Virus record (IMG/VR): IMGVR_UViG_3300005531_000214
Span: 1-42,222 of that record
Length of the DNA stretch: 42,222 nt
Reading direction: 5' to 3' (one strand)
Origin: a virus
Below, one piece after another: positions 6,388 through 14,000 of the stretch. The notes below the pieces were generated by a model. The model made no database searches. It saw only the letters and a program-made list of their open reading frames with translations, and was not told where the DNA came from. The translations under genes were made by a program, and so were the position numbers. The stretch's first letter is position 1, and every line of letters begins with the position of its first letter.

Positions 6388-7224
6388 TCAGTAGTCGTCC
6401 TGATGTGCCGCGCACAGCGCCTCGCCGGCGCCCGCGATCCACGCGACGTGGTGTGTGGTGCCGCAGACGGCGCAGCGGGCACCTGCGGGCGCCGGGCTCG
6501 CGTCGGGCTTGAACAGCGAGCCGTCGATCACCTGCCCGAGCGCCAGCGCACCGGGCTCGATCGCCGCGACGGCCGCCGCCTGCGTGCCAGCCGGCGCCGG
6601 TGCTGCATCACCGCCGAGCGTCGCGTCGATCTCGGCCAGCCGCGCGAGGAGCCGGGCGCGCTCAGCCTCAAGGGCGGCCCGGTCGACCGCGATCGGCCGC
6701 GCGGCGGGCGTCTGCTCAGGCACGATGTCGGCGGAGCCCAGCCCCCGGGTCGTCCACTCGGCGATCTCGCGCTCGGCCGCCTCGCGTGGCACGTCGCGGA
6801 TCAGGACGACGGCGCCCTCGCGCATCACGGTGTACCAGTTTTTGACGCTCCCGCCGCTCGTGACGCGGCCGGACAGTACGACGATTCCGCCGCCCAGCCG
6901 AGCGCCGGAGTCGCGGCCAGAGGCGTGTGCGATCTGCCGGCCGGCCGCGTAGAGGCCACCGTGGACGTCGGAGGCGACGTCACAGGTCGCGGTGAGCCTG
7001 AGGGTGACGAGGTCGCCGGTGGCGACAGTGCCGTCCGTGCCGTAGATCCGCCGGCAGAGGTCGCGGACCCGCGCCTCGTCGCGGAGGTCAAACAGCCAGG
7101 TGCGCGTGGTCGGCTCCCAGCGCCCGCCCAGCCGCTTGGCGGCGGGGGCAAAATCGGGGTTGTACGGGGAGGCGACGCGGACGGTCGTGGCGTCGGCGGT
7201 GATCGTGACGGCGGTGCTGCACAT
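6388..7224 (-). CDS. protein with HARP-like module and C-terminal zinc finger
   Basis: A 278-residue protein heading the leftward operon. CCAGGAG eight bases upstream selects the ATG at 7224 over an upstream one at 7254. Residues about 15-60 (VASPYNPDFAPAAKRLGGRWEPTTRTWLFDLRDEARVRDLCRRIYG) resemble the small HARP/SMARCAL1-type module also seen in plasmid and phage proteins. A beta-rich middle follows, then a coiled coil (ALEAERARLLARLAEIDATL). The C-terminal CAVCG...EALCAAH is a probable zinc finger. A nucleic-acid-binding accessory role in replication or repair is inferred from the module and not shown. Confidence 0.75.
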   Translation of the reverse strand: MCSTAVTITADATTVRVASPYNPDFAPAAKRLGGRWEPTTRTWLFDLRDEARVRDLCRRIYGTDGTVATGDLVTLRLTATCDVASDVHGGLYAAGRQIAHASGRDSGARLGGGIVVLSGRVTSGGSVKNWYTVMREGAVVLIRDVPREAAEREIAEWTTRGLGSADIVPEQTPAARPIAVDRAALEAERARLLARLAEIDATLGGDAAPAPAGTQAAAVAAIEPGALALGQVIDGSLFKPDASPAPAGARCAVCGTTHHVAWIAGAGEALCAAHQDDY

Positions 7225-7658
7225 ATCGGGGCTCCTGGTCGCTCGACCCGTCACCCGCGGGCCCTCGGGGCCGACGACTCAGCGCGCGTCGGCTCGCGTC
7301 CTGCACGTGGGAGCAAAATAGGGCATATGCCCCCACTGCGCAAGAGGGAGATTTAGGGACCTATGACACCTGGCACGCTCACGCTCGATTGCGCGCGATC
7401 TGCCGTGCCTCGGCTCGTGAGTTCAGGCGACCCGCACCGGGTGTGTCCCGGTACATCCCGGTCGGGGTGAGGGCATGAGCGATTCGGGTCGCGAGCCGAG
7501 GATGGCACGGCAGCGCCGCCCCGGGCATGGCGCCCAGTGCCCCGTCGGGGATGGACATGCAAGGAGAGCTCGCGCAGCTCGGCTGGGGCCTGAGCGGGGT
7601 CGGCCCCCGGGCGAGGATCGGGGACAATCGAAGCGGACGACGCAGCGTGGAATTGTTA
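7225..7658. promoter_or_regulatory. divergent intergenic region with palindromic operator candidate
   Basis: A 434-bp stretch between the leftward operon and the rightward late block with no convincing gene. ORFs here are arginine/glycine-rich and lack a good start. It holds the perfect 12-bp palindrome GGGCATATGCCC (7321-7332), flanked by an AT-rich run (AGCAAAATA) and an outer GTGGG/CCCAC pair. Repeated CCCGGT words occur around 7447-7464 (TCCCGGTACATCCCGGTC). Divergent promoters and a repressor site are expected here, but -35/-10 boxes cannot be assigned with confidence. Confidence 0.45.
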
Positions 7659-8393
7659 ATGCCGTCTTCCGTGGCTGATGGACGACGGCCCCGGCGTCGT
7701 CCATCAGCCACTGAGCCGTCCGACGCGCTCTCTCCGGCCCAGCACGGGCGCGTCAAGCGCGCGCACCACCCGTACGAGTACACGCAGTACCAGCGCCGCG
7801 AGGCGGCTGCGCGCGAGGCGCGCCGCTGCATCTGCGAGATGGACCCCGCCGTCCGGCCCGGGGCCGTCCTCGTCACCCCAGGCCACGCCGAGCGCCGCCG
7901 CGACCCCGCGCGACTGGCCGAGCCGCTCCAGCAGGTCTACGCGCTGCTCCTCGGCATGCTGGACGTGGCCCAGCGCAACGCCACCAACTGGATCTTGTAC
8001 GTCGCCCACACGAGCGGCCAGCCGCTCACGGATCTCCCCGGCCTCCCACTGCTGCTGGCGATCGCCGCGCGCCGGCTTCCACTCCGCCGCGGGGACGTCA
8101 TCGACCTCATCGCGCAACTCCACGCGGCGGGCGTGACACACCCGCGCGCCCCGCGGCAGCCTGAGCGGCGGGCGATCCACATGGACGCAGCGGGCGCCCA
8201 CATGCGGCCCGCCTGCCCACACTCCGAGCTCTGGCGCTGCACGCGGCCGATGTCGGCCGTCCTGCGCTACCACGCACACCACGGCCACTGGCCAGCAGAC
8301 CTCGCGCCCTTCGGCGGCCACGACCAGACGGCGCCCACGGCGCAGGCACCACCCAAACGGCGGCGACGACAGCCACGCGAACGGGCGGCATAA
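7659..8393 (+). CDS. hypothetical protein opening the late region
   Basis: A 244-residue protein if started at ATG 7659. The frame is open upstream to 7527, but that part reads like non-coding sequence. The first in-frame ATG clearly past the hairpin is at 7839, which would cut off the basic region RVKRAHHPYEYTQYQRREAAAREARR. The body is helical (LAEPLQQVYALLLGMLDVAQRNATNWILYVAH, GDVIDLIAQLHAAG), followed by His/Cys-rich sequence (HMRPACPHSELWRCT) and a very basic tail. No family is recognised. A perfect 17-bp hairpin covers codons 5-18 and could control its translation. Confidence 0.55.
   Translation: MPSSVADGRRPRRRPSATEPSDALSPAQHGRVKRAHHPYEYTQYQRREAAAREARRCICEMDPAVRPGAVLVTPGHAERRRDPARLAEPLQQVYALLLGMLDVAQRNATNWILYVAHTSGQPLTDLPGLPLLLAIAARRLPLRRGDVIDLIAQLHAAGVTHPRAPRQPERRAIHMDAAGAHMRPACPHSELWRCTRPMSAVLRYHAHHGHWPADLAPFGGHDQTAPTAQAPPKRRRRQPRERAA
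7671..7711. repeat. perfect 17-bp inverted repeat, hairpin
   Basis: GTGGCTGATGGACGACG (7671-7687), a seven-base loop GCCCCGG, then the exact reverse complement at 7695-7711. No T-run follows on either side, so it is not a standard intrinsic terminator. It lies just inside the likely start of the first late gene. Confidence 0.9.
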
Positions 8394-8533
8394 CCCGCTC
8401 GGGCGTCACGTCTTACGTGCCGTGCCCTTGCGCGCTGTCAGTAGCTTTAATCTAGGCAGAGTCCGCCACGCGCAGACCAGCCCCGCGCGCCCGTCGCCGG
8501 TTCCCACCGGGTCCCCACACCCCACGTGCCCAG

Positions 8534-8887
8534 ATGTCAAAGATCCCGCCACGGCCGCCCATCCGCGGGCGCCGCCCGTTCGGCGCTGATAGCGATCGGC
8601 CGACGCGTGAGGAGATATCCGTCTTCGTCTCCAACGCCCTCGAGGCCCACGCTGAGGCGACGGCGCGGACGATCGAGCAGACGTTTCACGAGTTTTTCGC
8701 CACGGCCGTCGAGTGCGGGCTGTTCGTGCCCGAGGGACTCGAGCGGCTACAGCAAAAGCAGCAGGCGGCTGCGGCAGCCGCCGCCCACGGTGGCGATGAG
8801 GCTACCCAGCCGGTCGCGGCGGGCGAGCCGGGCGCTGCGCCAGTGACGATCGACGATCCGCTGCCGCAGCTCGAGCTCGTCCACTAG
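8534..8887 (+). CDS. hypothetical protein
   Basis: A 117-residue protein. A Pro/Arg-rich start (MSKIPPRPPIRGRRPFG) leads into an amphipathic helical region (TREEISVFVSNALEAHAEATARTIEQTFHEFFATAVECGL). A Gln/Ala-rich linker and an acidic C-terminus (DDPLPQLELVH) follow. The 140-bp gap before it has a short AT-rich patch (AGCTTTAATCTAG, 8443-8455) but no clear promoter. It is probably a virion-assembly accessory. No family is recognised. Confidence 0.68.
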   Translation: MSKIPPRPPIRGRRPFGADSDRPTREEISVFVSNALEAHAEATARTIEQTFHEFFATAVECGLFVPEGLERLQQKQQAAAAAAAHGGDEATQPVAAGEPGAAPVTIDDPLPQLELVH

Positions 8888-8916
8888 TCCCCCCACGCGC
8901 ACGCCGGAGACGCACC

Positions 8917-9162
8917 ATGGGATTCCGCACGAAGCCAAGCGCAGGGATCACGCTGCCCACGATCGCGCTGCCGACGGCACCGAGCCTACCGCGCGTGCCA
9001 CTCGCGGGCGGCGGTGGCGCGCTCGCTGGCCACACATTCAGTCCCGGCCACGACGCTGGCATGGGCGGTGGGGTAGCCGACGCCTCGCTTGCCATCCACC
9101 AGTCGCGCGAGGGCCGCGCCGGATTCGGCAACCCGCGCCGCGGCCGGATGCCTGGCCGCTGA
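8917..9162 (+). CDS. small Gly/Pro-rich hypothetical protein
   Basis: An 81-residue protein starting MGFRTKPSAGITLPTIALPTAPSL, with a glycine-rich middle (AGGGGALAGHTF) and a basic tail (FGNPRRGRMPGR). It looks mostly unstructured. Its place in the late operon suggests a structural or assembly role. Confidence 0.6.
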   Translation: MGFRTKPSAGITLPTIALPTAPSLPRVPLAGGGGALAGHTFSPGHDAGMGGGVADASLAIHQSREGRAGFGNPRRGRMPGR

Positions 9163-9176
9163 GGCGACGCAGCGAC

Positions 9177-9338
9177 ATGGGCGGTCGGCGCACCGCACCG
9201 GTCGGCGACCCCGCCGGCGGACGGCTAGAGCCCGGTGAGCATCCATCGCGGGGCGGTGACGCCGTTTGGGCGTGGGCACTTCACCATGCTGGCCCCGTCA
9301 CGCTCGTGACGCATCCACCCCGGCCTGACGCGCAATGA
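9177..9338 (+). CDS. small hypothetical protein
   Basis: A 53-residue ORF starting MGGRRTAPVGDPAGGRLEPGE and ending THPPRPDAQ. Its stop overlaps the next start (ATGA at 9335-9338). Coupling is the main support. Composition alone would not prove it is coding. Confidence 0.4.
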   Translation: MGGRRTAPVGDPAGGRLEPGEHPSRGGDAVWAWALHHAGPVTLVTHPPRPDAQ

Positions 9339-9544
9339 CCGACAACCAGCGCTACGCGCCGTCCGGCTCCGTCCTCTGCGGCTGCCCGGTCTGCAGCCCG
9401 AGGCTCGAGGCGCTCGTCCGGGCCCATCTCGCCCACAGTCCGCAGAGCTGGACGCGCGCGCCGCTGGACCACGAGCGACCCGCGTCACCCACGACGCCAC
9501 TCCCAGCCGTCTGGCACGGATTCCACGACCCCGCGCTGCCGTAA
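9335..9544 (+). CDS. small protein with C-x-C-x-x-C motif
   Basis: A 69-residue protein starting MTDNQRYAPSGSVLCGCPVCSPRLEALVRAHLAH. The closely spaced cysteines suggest a small metal site. The remainder is Pro-rich and ends WHGFHDPALP. The function is unknown. Confidence 0.6.
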   Translation: MTDNQRYAPSGSVLCGCPVCSPRLEALVRAHLAHSPQSWTRAPLDHERPASPTTPLPAVWHGFHDPALP

Positions 9545-9589
9545 GTCGGCGCCGGGCGGTCCGCCACATCTACCCGAGGCACCCCCACA

Positions 9590-9886
9590 ATGGCCGCTGA
9601 GCACCTCTCAGCGGCCCAGCGCCGCGCGATCCCGTCGCGCGAGTTCGCCGGGCCGCATCGCTCGTTCCCCGTCCGGAGCGCCCATGAGGTCAAGGCGGCG
9701 ATCCGACTCGCCGGTCACGCAGCCAACCCGGACGCCGTCCGAGCGCGCGTCAAGCAGCTCGCCAAGGAGCAGGGCCTCTCTGGCGCGCTCCCCAAGACCG
9801 CACACACCGACAAGGCGGCGAAAGGCTCGACGCGGTCGAGTCTCCGTCGCGGCAACGGCATCATGCAGATGCGCGTCGGTCGCTGA
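9590..9886 (+). CDS. DUF6582-like small late protein
   Basis: A 98-residue protein with a familiar phage pattern: RRAIPSREFAGPHRSFPVRSAHEVKAAIRLAGHAANPDAVRARVKQLAKEQGL. It matches the 'LPxSxFAxPxxRxYPVxDxxHAxxA' layout, seen free-standing and at the end of some head-protease or portal proteins. An RBS-like stretch and an ATG support the start. The role is not established, though a link with head assembly is plausible. Confidence 0.7.
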   Translation: MAAEHLSAAQRRAIPSREFAGPHRSFPVRSAHEVKAAIRLAGHAANPDAVRARVKQLAKEQGLSGALPKTAHTDKAAKGSTRSSLRRGNGIMQMRVGR

Positions 9887-9895
9887 GCTGGTCCC

Positions 9896-10105
9896 ATGCG
9901 CTTTTGCCTCTCCGCCGGCGAGACCGAGGCCGACATCCAGGACTACCTGGCCTCCGTCCGCGCACTCCACACGACCCTGGCCGGCCTTCAGCGCCAGGTC
10001 ATCGGGCTCCGCGCGGAGCTCCGCGCGGAGATCCGCGTCCTCCGCGGGCTCCTCACGGCACCGCCGTCTCACCCTCCTAGCCCTCCGTCATGCTCACCCT
10101 CCTGA
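9896..10105 (+). CDS. small coiled-coil protein
   Basis: A 69-residue protein starting MRFCLSAGETEADIQDYLASVRALHTTLAGLQRQVIGL. Heptad-like leucines continue through RAELRAEIRVLRGLL, followed by a Pro/Ser tail. The underlying DNA contains a tandem GCGCGGAG repeat. Its end overlaps the next gene by 16 bp. Confidence 0.6.
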   Translation: MRFCLSAGETEADIQDYLASVRALHTTLAGLQRQVIGLRAELRAEIRVLRGLLTAPPSHPPSPPSCSPS

Positions 10106-10260
10106 TCGTCTTCGTGGCCGGCGTGCTCGCCGGCGCCGTGGCCGCCGCGCTCGTCTACCACAACAACCAGCGGGCCGCGACGGCGGCGGTCGCAGCGGCG
10201 GAGGCCGACGTCGCCTCGCTCGTCGCGAAGGCGCGCGCGGCCGGGATCACACTGCCCTGA
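10090..10260 (+). CDS. small single-pass membrane protein
   Basis: A 56-residue protein. Residues 1-23 (MLTLLIVFVAGVLAGAVAAALVY) form one strongly hydrophobic segment. An alanine-rich helix (AATAAVAAAEADVASLVAKARAAG) follows. It could be an accessory lysis or membrane-anchoring protein. Nothing specific is recognised. Confidence 0.62.
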   Translation: MLTLLIVFVAGVLAGAVAAALVYHNNQRAATAAVAAAEADVASLVAKARAAGITLP

Positions 10261-10307
10261 CCCCTCGCGCGGCGGCTGACCGGCCGGGCCCGGCGGCTGG
10301 TCACCTG

Positions 10308-10715
10308 GTGCCGCAGCGGCATGGGGGCGCGCTCAAGCGCGGGGGCGGCTCGCACGCCCCGCGCCCGCGCCTCGCCTCCAAAGCCGAAGCGGTCCGCACG
10401 CTCCAGCGGCTCATCCACGATCCGGCGTGTGTCGCGCGCGTCCAGGCGGCGCTCACCGATCCCGCGACCGATCCCAAAGCGTTCCACGCCATGTGGTGCG
10501 CCGTCTGGGACCGGGTCTATGGGCGCCCGCGCGAATCGCTCGAGCTCTCCGGGACGGTCGGCGCCGTCGTCGAGCACCAGCCGATGACGATCCTCCTGCC
10601 GGCGCTGGACGCGCCACCGCCCGCCCCGCCGGCGCCCACGCACGTCCTGCCCTACTCCGCGCTCCCACCCGACCCGAGCCTCGCGCCCGACGTCGCGACC
10701 GAGGAGGAGCCATAG
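10308..10715 (+). CDS. probable terminase small subunit
   Basis: A 135-residue protein. SKAEAVRTLQRLIHDPACVARVQAALTDPATDPKAFHAMWCAVWDRVYGRPRESLELSG follows the plan of small phage proteins in which a helix of the type '(A)xxVLxRxYGxPxQ' precedes 'ELSG', common among small-terminase-like proteins. There is no ATG in frame, so the GTG at 10308 is taken as start. A GC-rich inverted repeat (TGACC at 10277-10281, GGTCA at 10299-10303) lies just before it. Its position upstream of the large terminase supports the call, although two tail genes intervene. Confidence 0.55.
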   Translation: MPQRHGGALKRGGGSHAPRPRLASKAEAVRTLQRLIHDPACVARVQAALTDPATDPKAFHAMWCAVWDRVYGRPRESLELSGTVGAVVEHQPMTILLPALDAPPPAPPAPTHVLPYSALPPDPSLAPDVATEEEP

Positions 10716-11071
10716 CTGACCTCACCTTCGCCGCACCGGTCGCGACCGTCGGCGAGACGTACACGTGGACGCCGACGATCGTCGATCCGGTCACGGGCGT
10801 CGCACCCGTCCCCGACCTCACGACGTACGCGTCGGGCGAAATAGCGGTGCGGGCCACCCCCGGCGGCGCGATCATCCTCCAGGCGACGACGACCAACGGG
10901 CAGATGACGTTCGGGCCGCCCGGGACCGGGCAATTCACGATCGTCTTCCCCGCTGGGCAGATCACGACGAGCGGCGCCTTCACGTGGGAGTGCAAGTTCG
11001 TCGATGCCGCCGGCAACGTCTCGAAGCCCTTTGGCGGTCAGTTCCTCGTGACACCGACGTTCACGACCTAG
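10712..11071 (+). CDS. BppU-like tail/baseplate N-terminal domain protein, ATA start
   Basis: A 119-residue beta-rich protein beginning (M)ADLTFAAPVATVGETYTWTPTIVDP and ending GQFLVTPTFTT. The text resembles N-terminal domains of the BppU/DUF2479 type that attach fibres to phage baseplates. No ATG, GTG or TTG exists in frame before the fold begins. The only start candidate is ATA at 10712, four bases after AGGAGG within GAGGAGGAG and overlapping the previous stop as ATAG. It stands directly before the giant tail protein and may be its adaptor. Confidence 0.6.
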   Translation: MADLTFAAPVATVGETYTWTPTIVDPVTGVAPVPDLTTYASGEIAVRATPGGAIILQATTTNGQMTFGPPGTGQFTIVFPAGQITTSGAFTWECKFVDAAGNVSKPFGGQFLVTPTFTT

Positions 11072-11079
11072 CCGGCTGC

Positions 11080-14000
11080 GTGTCGATCCTCCGCGGGGTC
11101 TCGGCCGGGAAGGTCACGCAGCCACGGGTCGTCATCGCCCCGTCCGGCCAGTACACGATCTACGTGACCGTGGGCTATAAGGCGCCGCAGCTCCTCTACG
11201 CGACGAGCGTCGGCGCCGCCGCGCAGGCCACGTCCAAGGCGAGCACGCTCTCGCTCGCGCCGGCCACGTTCGGCATCACGACCCAGAACGGCACGGTCCA
11301 GCTCCAGGCGACGGTGAAGGACCAGTTCGGGACGATCGTGAGCCCGACCCCGGCTCTCACGTGGACGACGAGCGACCCACGCGTCACCGTGAGCGGGACC
11401 GGACTCTGTACTGGCGTCGGGACGGGCGCCGCCGCGACGATCACGGCGACGGTAACCGGGACGACAGTGAGCGGCACGGCGACCGTGACGACGCCGGCCG
11501 CCGTGCCGACGACGCTCGCGATCAACGCCGGCTTCTCGACACTGGCCCAAGCGGCGGCGGCGGCCGGCACCCGCTTCGGCGTCTCGATCAACGACTCGTA
11601 CGAGAGCCACCCGAACTACAGCCAGAACTACGCGCAGACGGCGGGCGCGGGCGGGATCGTCGCCTTCGAGAAGTGGCACTCCCACTGGTTCAGCGGGTCG
11701 TTCACGAACACGGGCCTCTCTGGGGTGACGACCAATTTCCTAGAGTTCGCGCCCGAGATGGCGCGGCTCCAGGCGCAGGGGACGGCGTTCGGCGTCACGT
11801 ATATCGTCGATGAGGGCATCGATAGCTCGGGGAGTCTCTATCCCGGCATCGCGAGCCTCGTCACGAACGCGACCCAAGCGGAGACCATGCTCCAGACGAT
11901 GGTCGCGCTCACCACGGGGTTCTTCAATCCCCAGCCGCTCGGGCCCGCGTGGAATAGCGCGACCAACTACACGGTGGGGCAGGTGGTCTCGTCTGGCGGC
12001 GTGAACTACGCGTGCGTGACGCCGAACGTCAACACGCCGCCAGCGGGGAATATCTCCGCGTGGATGCCGATCCCGGTCGCGACGATCACGGCGTGGAGCT
12101 CGACCACCGCGTACACGCCAGGGCAGATCGTCACGAATGGCGGCCACACCTACACGTGCTTCGCGGCGAACACGAACCAGGCGCCGCCGAACGCCCAGTT
12201 CTGGCTCTGCACCGAGTCCGGCGTGGTCGATACCTATACGCCGATCAACGAATGCCTCTTAGGCGGCAGCGGCCAGGGCTTCTTTAACCGCTTCCTCGGG
12301 CCCTCGCCGAACAACTGGGTCCCGCGCGCGCTCAAGTACACGTACGCCGGCGATCCCGGCGCACGGAAGTACACGATCAACAACGGTCACGGCGAGTCAA
12401 CGGCGGACAGCGCGCAGCGCGCGGCGGTGCTGTCGCTCGCGAACGCCGCGATCGCCGTCTTCGCCGGGATCGGCCTCAGCGCGAGCAAGCTCACGGTCGG
12501 CATCGAAGGCCACGTCGATTGCCAGGAGATGCAGACGTCAGGCGGGTCGTTCGACACGACCAATACGCTCGCCTGGCTCAACAGCATCGTGGCGACCGGT
12601 GCGAGCTATGCGATCACCGAGTTCGACGTCACGGACCACATGCTCGAAGGCTCAGGCGCTGCGGGCGTTGCGCAGCGCCAGCAACTCGTGGGGCTCGCGT
12701 ACACGAATTTCCTGAACGTCGTCAAGCAGGCGAACGCCAAGCCAGACCACTTCACCTGCTGGCAACTCCGCAGCCCCGAAAACTGGCTCCAGAGCTTTAC
12801 GCCCCGGTCGGACGGGCTCCCGATGTTCCCGAACCCGTACGCCGACTTCAGCTTCACGACGCTCCCCGCCTACACGGCGATCGTGACGTGGCTCACGGGC
12901 CAATCGGGGCTCCAAGGGTCGATCACGCTCAACGACGCCCTGCCGCACCAGATCCCGGTGACGCTCGCGGACCAGTGGGGTGGGGCGATGTCGCCCTCGG
13001 TCGCCACCTGGTCCTCGACGGACACGACTAACCTCCCCGTGACGAGCGGGGGCGTCGTCCAGGCGAGTGCTGGTGGCCACAGCGCCACCATCACGGCGAC
13101 GGTCGCGAGCGTGACGCCGAACCTGACTGCCTCCGTCTCGGTGAGCAGCGCGGCGGCCGCTCTGGCGGCGATCGCCGTCTCACCTGGGAACGCCACGATC
13201 TCGACCGGCACGATCATCGAGTCGGCGAGCGAGACCGACCAGTACGGCAATCCGTTCGGCGGCAGCGGGAACGGCAACGTCACGGTCTACGCGGCTGGCG
13301 GGTTCGGCCTCTCGGCCAATATCCCGGGGGTGGCGGCGGCGACGACACTCCTCTGGACCAAGGGCCGCATCCTGGTCGATGCGATCCGGGCGGCCGGCCT
13401 CAATAGCGGTGTCGGGCTCCAGGCGATCGACTCCGACGGGGCCGGGACGAACAAGAAGTGGGAGGTCTACTTCCAGACCGGCAGTACTGCCTTCGTGCAG
13501 TTGGTCTGCGCTCCCTACAAGACCGGGAGCGTCCGCATGGGTCCTGCGCCCACCGCGTTCATCAACGAGACGGCGCTCCCGGCGAACGGGAACTACATCG
13601 AGTGGTTCGCCGGGTACGACCAAGCGGCGGGGCACTGCATCGTCGCGTTCTTCGACTCGGCCGGCAACCTCTTCAACGACGGCTCGCATACCTCGACGGC
13701 GACGGTCGCGATCACCGGGGCAGCCGCCCTCAATACCGATGGCGGCGCGAACGGTCGGGTCACGACGAACAAGGGCTTCAACGCGCACGCCGTGGCGCAG
13801 GCCGCCACGCACGACGGTCAGGCGCTCTACACGAGCGCGCTCCCCGCGCAATCGTCGCAGTGGACCAAGCCGCTCGCGAGCGACAGCGGGATTCAGGCCG
13901 GCTGGTACATGGGGGACGCCTCCAGCGGCGCGGTGACGAGCGGGGCGGCCTTCGCGGGCGGTCAAGCGCTCGTGCAGACGAGTGCGACGGGTGGCGTCGG

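Noticed and set aside
5212-7356. A 714-codon open frame on the plus strand across the leftward block
   Set aside because: It is Arg/Ala/Gly-rich and has no domains. The minus strand here has five tightly packed genes with ribosome sites, a helix-turn-helix and a zinc finger.
7475-7678. A 67-codon ORF in the divergent region, preceded by GGGGTGAGGG
   Set aside because: Its Arg/Gly/Pro-rich composition looks like a shadow and it shows no folded segment. It remains possible but unsupported.
8420-8460. Promoter with TTGCGC and TTTAAT before the gene at 8534
   Set aside because: Spacing is only about 12-14 bp and the match is weak.
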